Below, one piece after another: positions 36,457-45,121 of a stretch of DNA of 64,000 nt; within the stretch, counting starts at the first letter, position 1, and every line of letters begins with the position of its first letter. The stretch covers positions 147,154-211,153 of the forward strand of contig JAFLCD010000003.1 of the NCBI GenBank assembly GCA_017302715.1, in the 5' to 3' direction. The notes below the pieces were generated by a model that was not told the origin of the DNA, searched no databases, and saw only the letters and a list, made by a program, of their open reading frames with translations. A program made the translations under genes and the position numbers. Origin of the DNA: Deltaproteobacteria bacterium. GTDB lineage: Bacteria; Bdellovibrionota; UBA2394.

Positions 36457-38523
36457 TTATTTTTCTCTAATTTTATCGAAGGAAGCGACATTTCCATTTT
36501 TCCAGCGAATAACAATGAATTCACGTTCTTTAGGCAGAGGAAATTTCCATTCGTTAGGAATCTCTGGATCAAAATCACTATCTAAGGGTTTTAAATCCTG
36601 TCGGCTTAAAAAAGACTTAAAATAGAATTCTGGTTCACCCAGCAGTCTAATCACTTCTTCTTTTGAATTTCCCACTCTAAGTTTTCGCCAATTTGCCTCT
36701 ACTAATTGAGGATTTGGTTTTTCGGAAGGCAAATACATAACAACATTTATGGACGAACTTACAAGTCCGTTCGTCCATCGAACAAAAGTTCTGGTTAAAT
36801 TTTTTCCATTATATTCCCATAGACCATCTTGAGGGGCATTATTTTTGTCAGCCCCATACCAACTTAAAATTGTTCCTTGAATAGGAGAGCCTATTAAGTC
36901 GATTACATTTTTCAGTCGCATTCCAACTTGAACTTTCATTCCATTTTCTGAAACTAAATCACTATTAGGCTCGGCAAATTTTATTTTAGTAAATTTTTGT
37001 TTTCCTAAAACTTTTTCATTTTGAAGTTGTATATAAATTCGATAGTTGTCATCTGGACCTGTAAAGAAATATTCCCGGTCTACAATAGTTTTTCCGTCTT
37101 TAGACAATTGAATGCTGTCATTCGGAGGACCAACTAATTCCATCACCTCATCTAAAGACATGCCAGAGCGAATTTTTTTCCAGTTGTTTTCTACTTTTTG
37201 CGCATCCTGATGAGATGAGTATTTAACTTTTCGAACAGGTGCATCTAATACGCGGCCGTCTTTCCAAAAGACATTCATAAGAGTGCCGGTTTCAAAATTT
37301 TCGTATATCCACGGCCATACTCCACCCGCCCTATCTGTGTCTCTTGGGGCAATAGTCCGACCCCCATACATAAACTGAAGGGAAGTAACATTTGACGGGC
37401 CGGCTATCAGATCAAAGACCTCATTCATCAGCATTCCAGGTTTAATTCTTTTATAATTCGCTAAAAATTTTTCCTTATTTTCACCAGGGACTTCAAGAAA
37501 TCCGGGGCGAGGTTTTGGACTTGGTGGGGGAGAATCTGGAGTTCTCTTTGCTTCAGGTGGTCGCATTACAGAAACAACATCTGAAGTTACTAATTTGAAA
37601 GTTTTATAATCTAGCCATGCGAACCCCTGATCTCCCCATTCGGTTCCCCAGGAGTTCATAATTAAAAACGAGCCATTAGGTCCTACGGCATCATCATATC
37701 CCACAGCGAGTAGAGCATGTCCGCCAACATCACTTTTTGAATTTGGGATACTTTTATTTTTTTCTAGTTCTTCGCAAAGGTCGGATTTTTCAATCCAAAT
37801 AAATTCTCCGCTCTTATCGATATCTCCATTTTTATTTACTTTTTCGATTTTAGAAAAACGATCATTGGCGCAGACAGATAGAATTGCCGGCGTTTGTTGA
37901 TGAAGGATAAGCTTTGTAATTTCTACGCCGTCTAAATTGGGCTTAGCCGTCTTAGCTCTCCATACAAGTCCCGTTTTGGGGAAACGATATTGTAGAGCGT
38001 GATCATAAAGAGATTTGTTGGTGATTCGACTATCTACCTTGTCGCTATAGTCTAATTTAGAAAATGGCACGTTACCAAAATTGATCATGATTCTCATTGC
38101 TTCATAGAGATTCATTCCAGAATGATCTTTTTGAAGCGGATCTATGGGTCGATTACGATAAACAAATGCAGGACTCATGACATGATCGGGATGATAAGAA
38201 TTTCCGAGCGTTAGAGCCCATGAATTAATCACACCAAAATAAAAGGAGGCGAGTCCATAAGCGGTAGCCCATGCAGCACAAGAACCTTGCTGGCCTTGAT
38301 TCCCGACCGGAGGCATGTAGCGACGGAGATCTTCTCGAGATGGCAGTTGTTCTTTCTTTTTTGAATCTTCTGAATCCGGAAGCGTGACTAGCTTATCTAT
38401 TTTTTGAAAATCAGATTCATTAGTAGGCGTTAATCCGCGAGTAAAATCTTGAGCCGATAGTTTTAAGAAAAAAACAAAGTTAAATAAAAACGAAAGTAAA
38501 AATATTAATCTTAATTTTTTCAT
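36457..38523 (-). CDS. Secreted papain-like (C1) protease with four BamE-like repeats
   Basis: 688 residues with a signal peptide (residues 1-24). The protease domain (~70-325) has the oxyanion Gln Q76 and nucleophile C82 in GNQGQQGSCAAWA, the active His H269 in DVGGHALLAVGYD and Asn N290 in MNSWGTEWGDQG, so the triad is intact. A Pro-rich linker (~330-345) follows. Four modules resembling BamE/SmpA come next, each starting with an R/K-x-G-M-type helix (YKRIKPGMLMNEVFDLIAGP, WKKIRSGMSLDEVMELVGPP, VQVGMRLKNVIDLIGSP, RKLRVGNSKEEVIRLLGEP). No long pro-region inhibitor is visible. Second in an operon after a secreted unknown protein. Confidence 0.85.
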   Translation of the reverse strand: MKKLRLIFLLSFLFNFVFFLKLSAQDFTRGLTPTNESDFQKIDKLVTLPDSEDSKKKEQLPSREDLRRYMPPVGNQGQQGSCAAWATAYGLASFYFGVINSWALTLGNSYHPDHVMSPAFVYRNRPIDPLQKDHSGMNLYEAMRIMINFGNVPFSKLDYSDKVDSRITNKSLYDHALQYRFPKTGLVWRAKTAKPNLDGVEITKLILHQQTPAILSVCANDRFSKIEKVNKNGDIDKSGEFIWIEKSDLCEELEKNKSIPNSKSDVGGHALLAVGYDDAVGPNGSFLIMNSWGTEWGDQGFAWLDYKTFKLVTSDVVSVMRPPEAKRTPDSPPPSPKPRPGFLEVPGENKEKFLANYKRIKPGMLMNEVFDLIAGPSNVTSLQFMYGGRTIAPRDTDRAGGVWPWIYENFETGTLMNVFWKDGRVLDAPVRKVKYSSHQDAQKVENNWKKIRSGMSLDEVMELVGPPNDSIQLSKDGKTIVDREYFFTGPDDNYRIYIQLQNEKVLGKQKFTKIKFAEPNSDLVSENGMKVQVGMRLKNVIDLIGSPIQGTILSWYGADKNNAPQDGLWEYNGKNLTRTFVRWTNGLVSSSINVVMYLPSEKPNPQLVEANWRKLRVGNSKEEVIRLLGEPEFYFKSFLSRQDLKPLDSDFDPEIPNEWKFPLPKEREFIVIRWKNGNVASFDKIREK

Positions 38524-38543
38524 TTTTAATTTCTATGTCGTTT

Positions 38544-39107
38544 CTATTGATTTCCATCTACCGGGTGCTCTTTGTAGAAGGTTTGATAGAGTTGGAAGCC
38601 AGGGATTAAACTTTCTAGACTTTCAAATGATGAGTCACAAGCTTTCTTTACTTGTGACTCAATAAATTCGATTGCTGCATATCCATATTCTCGCTGAGAA
38701 AGAGCTCTTTGAAGAAGATGTTCATTTCCGCCGTTAATTTTAAAAATACCTTTTGCTCGTGCATTATTATTTAAATCTCTGATGAGAAGTTTTCTTTCCA
38801 TTGAGTTTGTTCCGAAGAAGGCGCTTTCTGAGAAGGCAATGAAATAAGCTTCTCCGAGTACTTTCTTTTTTTCAGTTTGAAGAGCCAAGCCGTCAATATG
38901 TATTTGTATATCCCAACTTTCTGAGTCACTCGTAACAATCTCCATATCTTTATGAGAAGATATTTTTTGATTTAGACAGTCTGATATTTTTCCAGCTATT
39001 GATGAATGAGTTTGATCAGCCACTATAGCGACTTTCATCGTGTCAGCTTTTAAGCTGCCAAAAGTTGAAGCCAACAAAAGAATCAAACTGAGTGAAACAT
39101 TTTTCAT
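38544..39107 (-). CDS. Hypothetical secreted protein, operon partner of the protease
   Basis: 187 residues when started at the ATG (complement of 39105-39107), which has an AAAGGA ribosome site and opens a clean signal peptide (MKNVSLSLILLLASTFGSLKA). The upstream extension to 39185 is unlikely. The mature part starts with a strand-helix unit (TMKVAIVADQTHSSIAGKIS) like the N-terminal fold of some CsgG/FlgT-like proteins, but the family is not recognised. It has two Cys. It lies 20 bases upstream of the papain-like protease and could be its inhibitor or partner (inference). Confidence 0.65.
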   Translation of the reverse strand: MKNVSLSLILLLASTFGSLKADTMKVAIVADQTHSSIAGKISDCLNQKISSHKDMEIVTSDSESWDIQIHIDGLALQTEKKKVLGEAYFIAFSESAFFGTNSMERKLLIRDLNNNARAKGIFKINGGNEHLLQRALSQREYGYAAIEFIESQVKKACDSSFESLESLIPGFQLYQTFYKEHPVDGNQ

Positions 39108-39586
39108 AATTTTCCTTTTAAAAATAAAAATTGTTAATCGCATACGCTGAGATCTCGATTTAAGTTTATTTTTTAAAGACGGCAAGAAGGAATGCTGGTT
39201 TTAATTGAATTGAAAAACACGAAAAATAAATTAATTTTATTTAATCTAATTCAGTTTCTTTGGATGCGAGGAACTCGCTTTTTATTTGGCCGATTATCTA
39301 ATCTTATAATTATGGGTCGATTTTAATCTGCTTAAAGCGGTTTTTAAGTCTTACCCCCCGTATATCTGGCCCATTTCGGTCATTAAGGGGTCTGGGCTAT
39401 TTTCATAAGTATTTGATTTTATTAGCTTTATTTCTTTTTCGAAGTTTTTCGCGCACGCTTTTTTTTCAAAAAACCTACTGATTTTAGGTGCTTACAAAAA
39501 TATCGCATGTCAGTTTGAGTCAGTTCTTTTATTTCCCATTCCATCCTAAAACGATCTCGTAACGAAACAAACAAGGAGAACGTTTT
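39108..39586. other. Gene-free A+T-rich divergent region
   Basis: About 480 bases with no coding frame I can support. It separates the protease operon (left) from the 39587 gene (right), and includes TTTTATTT-rich stretches that could hold promoters in both directions. I see no clear -35/-10 pair and no strong hairpin. An AAGGAG ribosome site stands at its right end for the next gene. Confidence 0.5.
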
Positions 39587-40186
39587 ATGAGTACCGCAGA
39601 AAGATATGTAAATGACATGAGATCAAATGCGACAGCATTGCTGGATACATTAAGTTTTTTCAATCGACCTTCATTTGCCGTTGCCCAGAGTTCTGCAGTT
39701 AGTATCCCAGCTATATTTCCAAAGCCTGAAATCATTCAGGACAATGCTGAAATCAACTGCTCATTCAATGTAATGAATGGCCGTTCGGTAAGTGAAAAAT
39801 TTTTAGTGAAAGAATATAGAATTTGGGATCGATATGGCGAAGCCACTCTTGATCGAGAATATTTTAGCTCAATGGAAAAAAGCCCTGATCATTTGATTTT
39901 TTTGACTGGATTGATTCATTCGCAAAAACTTCTTTATCTTTTGCTTTCGAAAGAATTCGGATTTGAATATTCACCAGAGAAAAAAGAAGATTTGAAAATC
40001 TGGCCAACAAGTATAAAAATCGAAATGCCAAAAATGGTTCGCAAGAACCAAGATGTTGTCCAAAAAATGTGGATTAATAGCGTTAAGCCAAAAGGTAATA
40101 ATCAATACGAAGTAAATATGACTTCTGAATACGAAGGCGTTATTAAAATTGAATCGGTGTCTTCTATCTTTTTTGTAAATAAGTAA
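39587..40186 (+). CDS. Unknown protein, weakly hotdog/AfsA-like
   Basis: 199 residues, not recognised with certainty. Start ATG has AAGGAG in place. No signal peptide. Residues ~85-125 (YFSSMEKSPDHLIFLTGLIH followed by a helix) and ~140-199 (strands of KIEMPKMVRKNQDVV, NQYEVNMTSEYEGVIKIESV) have the helix-then-sheet arrangement of hotdog acyl-thioester domains, e.g. AfsA-like proteins, but the match is loose. The gene is followed after 15 bases by an ICMT-type methyltransferase, likely in one transcript. Confidence 0.5.
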   Translation: MSTAERYVNDMRSNATALLDTLSFFNRPSFAVAQSSAVSIPAIFPKPEIIQDNAEINCSFNVMNGRSVSEKFLVKEYRIWDRYGEATLDREYFSSMEKSPDHLIFLTGLIHSQKLLYLLLSKEFGFEYSPEKKEDLKIWPTSIKIEMPKMVRKNQDVVQKMWINSVKPKGNNQYEVNMTSEYEGVIKIESVSSIFFVNK

Positions 40187-40201
40187 GTGGAGTAAAGTAT
40201 T

Positions 40202-40828
40202 ATGATTTTTAATTATTTTATATTTGGCTATTTAGCGCTTCTCATCGTGGTTTCAGCAGCTTTTTATAAGCATGATAAGAATGTCTATTCAAAAGGTAAG
40301 TTTGATAAAATTAATAGTCCTAAACATTTTGTATTTATTTATCGATATATTCAACTCAGTACTTTTTTTGGAATTATTCTATCTAAAATATTTCCCTCGA
40401 TTTCAATCGGGAAATTTTTTGAGCCTTCGATTCTTGTCTCATTGGTTGGCGTATTTGTAACAACTATTGGAATGTTTATTTTTATTTCTGCGAAGCGAAC
40501 TTTGGGAAAGCATTATAGTCCATGTTTCGATTCTTACGTTCCCAGCGCGATCGTCGAATCAGGAATTTATTCTTTTATTCGACATCCCATTTATTCAGCG
40601 AACATTGTGATTTTATCGGGTTTTGTTTTAGCGACAGGAAGTCTCATTATTGCATTTAATGCTTTAGTGTTAGCTATCTATTATGTTGATGCTGCAATTC
40701 GAGAAGAGGCGAAGCTCGCTCAAAGTTTTGTAAATTATCGATATTATCAACAAAGAACCCATATGTTTTGGCCCCGCATTTTTGTGCATTTTAATCTGAA
40801 AAAGCGCATTAGAACTCACAAAATTTAG
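40202..40828 (+). CDS. Isoprenylcysteine carboxyl methyltransferase-family protein
   Basis: 208 residues with about four or five membrane helices. The C-terminal SAM-binding part is typical of the ICMT/PEMT superfamily: GIYSFIRHPIYSANIVILSG, then AAIREEAKLAQSF and YRYYQQRTHMFWPRI. Known members methylate isoprenylated Cys, phosphatidylethanolamine or small acids; the substrate here is not known. It shares a transcript with the unknown 39587 gene. The cyclase-like gene follows 64 bases on. Confidence 0.75.
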   Translation: MIFNYFIFGYLALLIVVSAAFYKHDKNVYSKGKFDKINSPKHFVFIYRYIQLSTFFGIILSKIFPSISIGKFFEPSILVSLVGVFVTTIGMFIFISAKRTLGKHYSPCFDSYVPSAIVESGIYSFIRHPIYSANIVILSGFVLATGSLIIAFNALVLAIYYVDAAIREEAKLAQSFVNYRYYQQRTHMFWPRIFVHFNLKKRIRTHKI

Positions 40829-40892
40829 TAGTAAATTCAATGCCTTATCCCGTCGTCAGCTCATTCCTCTCATTGCCAGATAAAATTAAGGG

Positions 40893-42296
40893 ATGGGGGA
40901 CGGCGCTAAAGATATATCGCCATCTAGCTCACTGCTAGCGGATTGGTCGTATCATCAGGCTAAAAGTTACATTCGTGTTTTAAGTTTAGCCTTTATGGGA
41001 GGAATGATCCTTTGCGCATTATTTGACTGGATCTTCTTTGCCAATTTTTCCCGTTATACTCCATTTCGATTTATTCCAATTACTTTTGGAGTACTTTCTT
41101 TAGTAGCCACGGAATTTAGACCTTCAAAAAGTTGGCAAATTAAGATTTTAAATTCTATTTTGCTTTCCAGTACTGCACTTGTTTTAAACTTACTTTATCA
41201 TTTTTATCTTTTAAGAGCGCCTTCATCTGATTTCAACATCGTCTTCTATGGAAATTTGCTGATCGCATTTTTTTCAATTTTTCCTTTAAATAGATTTTTA
41301 ATTCCACAACTACTCGTAGTTTTATCTTCTCTAGCTTCTGCGTTTTCATTGAGTATTTTATTTCCACAACTTCGAGATCAATTTCATCTTATTATGATCT
41401 GTCAGCTTTCTACTTTGATTTTATCTTTTTATTTAAGGCAGGAGTTTGCAAATGAATTAGCTGAAAAATTTAGAACTTTGCAAAATATTGCGCCTCGTCG
41501 AGTAGCGAGAGCGATAACCATTGGAGATAAGAGTGAATCTTTTGATCCTCGAATGAGACCGACCATTTGTCTTTGTTCGGATTGGAGAAACTATCAAGCC
41601 TTAGCTTCAAGAGTGAATGCAGAAACTATTTCTCGATTGTTCGAAGATTTCTACGGGTCAGTAAAGCAGGCCCTTGAGGTATTTGTTCCTGACGGAAGTT
41701 ATTTCTTTGAATGGACGGCAGATCAGGTCTTTATAACTTTTTATGATCCTAAAGACGACCTGTTGGCGGCTATGAAGCGGGCAGTTGCGTTTACTGAATT
41801 TTATTGCGGACCACTTTTAGAGAATGGAAGAAAGAATTTAAAGCTTAAAATTAATTACGATGTGGGGCTTTCGAGTGGTGTTGGATTTTTAGGGCTGCAA
41901 GGTCCGAAGGGTTTTAAAAAGACTACGATTTCGGCTGAGCATGCTGGAATAGCTAAACGTCTTGAGACAGAGGCCAAAAGTTTGAGAAGCGATAATTTAT
42001 CGGATGAGAATCCTATCGTGGTAATAGACAAAAATACCGCCAATCTGATGAAGGAGCTTCATTTAGTCAGCGATGCAAGGTTAGAAAAATTTGAAAGCGA
42101 TAATAAAGATTTAAAATCTAAAGAAATCTATCGTTGGAAATATGATTTCAGTGCAATTAAATTAATTAAATTTGAGACCAAAGATGAAGAAAATATATTT
42201 GCAGAACAGGGTGCTCTAAAAAAATCTGTATTTTCATCCTGGAATAATCTGATGGAGACGCTTTCGCTTCAATCAAAAAATTCAACTAAAAAATAA
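40893..42296 (+). CDS. Membrane class III nucleotide-cyclase-like protein
   Basis: 467 residues. Six hydrophobic helices occupy residues ~20-185, then a short helical linker (EKFRTLQNIAPRRVARAI) leads to a cyclase domain (~215-395). The first metal Asp sits in LCSDWRNY, the second in TADQVFITF where classic enzymes have GD, and DVGLSSGVGFLG and GIAKRLE mark the later core. The usual transition-state Asn before the RLE Arg appears to be replaced. It could be an active atypical cyclase or a degenerate signalling domain. Orientation is convergent with the FHA operon. Confidence 0.75.
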   Translation: MGDGAKDISPSSSLLADWSYHQAKSYIRVLSLAFMGGMILCALFDWIFFANFSRYTPFRFIPITFGVLSLVATEFRPSKSWQIKILNSILLSSTALVLNLLYHFYLLRAPSSDFNIVFYGNLLIAFFSIFPLNRFLIPQLLVVLSSLASAFSLSILFPQLRDQFHLIMICQLSTLILSFYLRQEFANELAEKFRTLQNIAPRRVARAITIGDKSESFDPRMRPTICLCSDWRNYQALASRVNAETISRLFEDFYGSVKQALEVFVPDGSYFFEWTADQVFITFYDPKDDLLAAMKRAVAFTEFYCGPLLENGRKNLKLKINYDVGLSSGVGFLGLQGPKGFKKTTISAEHAGIAKRLETEAKSLRSDNLSDENPIVVIDKNTANLMKELHLVSDARLEKFESDNKDLKSKEIYRWKYDFSAIKLIKFETKDEENIFAEQGALKKSVFSSWNNLMETLSLQSKNSTKK

Positions 42297-42336
42297 TGCC
42301 CCCGACACGCTCGGCAAATTCACCACCCGCAAAAAC

Positions 42337-43362
42337 TTAATCTTTCTTATCCCGTTTCAAAAAGCCGCTCTTCAACAGGCCGCGCACGATGTCAGAAGTT
42401 TTTTGTTTTTCGTAAGGGGAGTTTTTCCAGATGTTGGACATGGATTTTTGCTTCCAGGCGAGTTGGAAGATTTTGAGCTCTTCAGGTTTAAGAGAATCTA
42501 GAGGCTCATCAAGCTCGACTTCAAAAGTATCTTGCGAATGTAGTTCTAAATTGCTCGCGCGGGCTTCGTCTAATCGGCGAAAGCCTTCCAATAACAGTGC
42601 CTCAAGCGGCATTTCCATCACAGGTTGAAAATCAAAATCGCGGTAAGGAAATAAAGCGAAATATCCCGAGACCCAATTCAAGATCGCGAAAAAAGCTTCC
42701 TCATTATATAAACCTTTGTAATCCACATACAACAAATCACCATCTCTCAAATAAAGAGACGCAATATTTTCATCGGTCGTTGAGTTTGCTTTCGGCACCT
42801 GACCAATTTTTTTCTTCGAAACAACGAGCCTTCCCGATTTCTTCGTCGTCGAAAGCATTTGCAGTAAATCGGCCAAAGGCAATTCCTGCAATTTTCCTGA
42901 AATGAGTCTACCACCCGTCTCACTAAAGCTATCCCGGTTTCGATCACCGCTACTGCTTTCTTCAAAAGTTAAAAACCCTGGATCTGTTTTTCGAGGAACA
43001 GAACTAGAAAAAAACGAGGGCTGCGATAAATTAAAAATAGAAGAATCCGAAGAGACGTCTTCAGTGACTTCAAGTTGTATCAAATAAGATCCAATCTGAA
43101 TTCGATCTTTATTTTTTAAACGTTGTGGCTTCGCAATAGCCTGACCATTCACATACGAACCATTAAGCGAACTCAAATCTTCGAGAACAATCTCACCTCG
43201 TTTTGAATCCCAATACAAACTCGCATGTCTTCGTGAGATTTTCTTTTCGGGAAGACATAGATCCGCAGATTGATCTCGGCCAAAAATATAACGCTTATTC
43301 TCCTCGAGAACGAATTTCTCGCCGGCTTTTTCTCCGCTTAAAATGCTCAGCGTTGGTTTCAT
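42337..43362 (-). CDS. FHA domain plus DUF4388 (PATAN) protein
   Basis: 341 residues. Residues ~20-100 are an FHA domain (YIFGRDQ, KKISRRHASLYW, EDLSSLNGSYVNG) binding phosphothreonine. Residues ~150-240 match the DUF4388 domain seen in deltaproteobacterial signalling and gliding proteins (ISGKLQELPLADLLQMLSTT, SGRLVVSKK, ASLYLRDGDLLYVDY). The C-terminal ~60 residues form a winged-helix-like tail (SDIVRGLLKSGFL). Third gene of the FHA operon, 8 bases after the second. Confidence 0.88.
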   Translation of the reverse strand: MKPTLSILSGEKAGEKFVLEENKRYIFGRDQSADLCLPEKKISRRHASLYWDSKRGEIVLEDLSSLNGSYVNGQAIAKPQRLKNKDRIQIGSYLIQLEVTEDVSSDSSIFNLSQPSFFSSSVPRKTDPGFLTFEESSSGDRNRDSFSETGGRLISGKLQELPLADLLQMLSTTKKSGRLVVSKKKIGQVPKANSTTDENIASLYLRDGDLLYVDYKGLYNEEAFFAILNWVSGYFALFPYRDFDFQPVMEMPLEALLLEGFRRLDEARASNLELHSQDTFEVELDEPLDSLKPEELKIFQLAWKQKSMSNIWKNSPYEKQKTSDIVRGLLKSGFLKRDKKD

Positions 43363-43370
43363 TGACTTAA

Positions 43371-44312
43371 TTAACCCTCGATTAGAACTTCAAAAATTGT
43401 TTGTCCAATTTGAATCAAATCGCCGGACCTCACTTCTTGATAAGCGATTTTTTTACCATTCACATACGTACCATTGGTGCTTGCAAGATCGCGCACAAAA
43501 ACTTTTGTGCCCGCGATAATTTCAATCGCGGCGTGTTTGCGCGAACAATCCAAATCATTCAAACGTATATCGACATCTTTTCTTCCCATGGTCGAAACGG
43601 TGTTGGTGCAAACAAAATTAGTGATTCCGTCTGGACCTTTGCGTGCGATCAATTGAACTTTAATTTTAGGAATGATTCCCTGAGATCTGCCCGTGTTTTC
43701 ACTCATCGCAGGTTGATCCCATTTCGAAAATGAACTCATTTCATCTTGAATAAGATCTTCGATGCGACGAATTCCCGTATCTCGATAAACCGCATCGGAT
43801 GGTGGAAGTTCAACGGTTGAGATCTCTCGCTTAACTTTAGTCGACTGAGAATTTTCAAAAATCGGATCGCCTAAATCAACGAGTTCTTCAGACGAAGATT
43901 CCGAAACCATGCTATCGATTTCAAAAGATTCTACCACCTCATCGGGCGCAGCTTCTGTGGGCGCAGGCGGTGGTGGTGGAGCAGAAGGCTGCTTCTTCTT
44001 AAAGCTCGCGATTTGGTCAATGATAGCGATAGAAATTTTTGTATGACCTAAAACAATTTCATCCAAATTTCTCAGAACTTGTTTTTCATTTAGTTTTTTT
44101 CCACCAATGAAAGTTCCATTTGTCGAATTCAAATCTTCAACCCAGACTTCGCCGCTTTCGATCGAAACTTCGCAATGTTTTCCTGAAACTTTTTTATCTT
44201 TTAAAACCAAATCTGTTTTGTTGCGACCGATTGTAAATACGCCGTCGCTGAACTCGCGAGTTTCTCCTGAATCAAGCCCCTCTATGATTGTTAATGAAAC
44301 CTTAATCGACAT
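43371..44312 (-). CDS. Double FHA-domain protein
   Basis: 313 residues with an FHA domain at each end: residues ~1-100 (VFTIGRNKTDLVLKDKKVSG, EDLNSTNGTFIGG) and ~220-313 (VSTMGRKDVDIRLNDLDCSR, RDLASTNGTYVNG). The middle is acidic, Ser/Pro-rich and probably flexible; it contains possible Thr phosphorylation sites, so the protein may bind its own or its neighbours' phosphates (inference). Second gene of the operon, 2 bases after the first. Confidence 0.9.
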   Translation of the reverse strand: MSIKVSLTIIEGLDSGETREFSDGVFTIGRNKTDLVLKDKKVSGKHCEVSIESGEVWVEDLNSTNGTFIGGKKLNEKQVLRNLDEIVLGHTKISIAIIDQIASFKKKQPSAPPPPPAPTEAAPDEVVESFEIDSMVSESSSEELVDLGDPIFENSQSTKVKREISTVELPPSDAVYRDTGIRRIEDLIQDEMSSFSKWDQPAMSENTGRSQGIIPKIKVQLIARKGPDGITNFVCTNTVSTMGRKDVDIRLNDLDCSRKHAAIEIIAGTKVFVRDLASTNGTYVNGKKIAYQEVRSGDLIQIGQTIFEVLIEG

Positions 44313-44314
44313 CT

Positions 44315-45031
44315 TTACTCTTCCTCAGGTGCGGCAATCAAAACTTTTACCTTGGTGTTTCCTAAAGTTAATACATCCCCGGTTTTTATTTTTTCAGACT
44401 GTATTTTTTTTCCATTTAAAAGTGTGCCGTTTGTGGAATTTAAATCGCGCACAAAAACAGAATTTTTTCCCAGCACCTCGATCAATGAATGTGATCTCGA
44501 AATATCGAGATCGAGCAGAACTAAATCGGCATCACTTCGCCCTAAAGTGATATGAGATTTTTTAAATTTAATAGTTTTGCCCTCATCGGGGCCCGAAAGA
44601 ATTTCCAGCTCTACAGTGGTTTGATTGAGAGTCTTTGAAACTGTCATGGGTTCGCGATCGGCATTCGTTGCTTCTTTTTTGGGGCGCATTCCGCCATTAG
44701 ATTCTTCAATATTGCCGTGGAATTCTCGTAAATCCTCAAAATAGCAAAGTGTGCTTAAGCCCACTTCAATGACATCTTGATCCGTTAATTCGACTTCCGA
44801 AATCGATTGGCGATTCAAAAATGTTCCGTTGGTCGATTTGAGATCAATTAGCACGAAGGTTTTGCCTTTACGATGAACTTCGGCATGGCGAGCTGAAACT
44901 TTTGGATCGTCTAAAATGATATCCGCTTGCTTTCGCCCAATGGTCGTCACATCCTTGGTAAGTGGGATCATCATCTGTTTTCGATTGCGAATCAGTAGCA
45001 ATCCCGCATGAGGATGATGGAGCTTTGCCAT
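44315..45031 (-). CDS. Double FHA-domain protein
   Basis: 238 residues made of two FHA domains: ~10-105 (VTTIGRKQADIILDDPKVSA, IDLKSTNGTFLN) and ~140-235 (HITLGRSDADLVLLDLDISR, RDLNSTNGTLLNG). Both keep the GRxxAD, SxxH-like and STNGT positions that bind phospho-Thr. It is the first gene of the operon and is divergent from mrcA. No kinase gene is in this window. Confidence 0.9.
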   Translation of the reverse strand: MAKLHHPHAGLLLIRNRKQMMIPLTKDVTTIGRKQADIILDDPKVSARHAEVHRKGKTFVLIDLKSTNGTFLNRQSISEVELTDQDVIEVGLSTLCYFEDLREFHGNIEESNGGMRPKKEATNADREPMTVSKTLNQTTVELEILSGPDEGKTIKFKKSHITLGRSDADLVLLDLDISRSHSLIEVLGKNSVFVRDLNSTNGTLLNGKKIQSEKIKTGDVLTLGNTKVKVLIAAPEEE

Positions 45032-45058
45032 TATTCATTGTACAATTTTTGCAGTGGT

Positions 45059-45113
45059 TTCGGGAAGGTTCTCGAGATAAAAACGTGAGTAGATTCAATA
45101 AGTTCGGGAAGGT
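45059..45113. promoter_or_regulatory. Direct repeat in the FHA/mrcA divergent region
   Basis: TTCGGGAAGGT occurs at 45059-45069 and again at 45103-45113, 44 bases apart, in the 90-base gap between the FHA operon and mrcA. The spacing is near four helical turns, as expected for two sites of one regulator on the same DNA face. A TACAAT-type -10 sits near the FHA side (minus strand, 45037-45042). Confidence 0.5.
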
Positions 45114-45121
45114 GCAGCAAA

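Noticed and set aside
39186-39586. Possible small gene or RNA in the long intergenic region
   Set aside because: No conserved frame, no strong hairpin with T-run and no recognised RNA motif could be found by eye.
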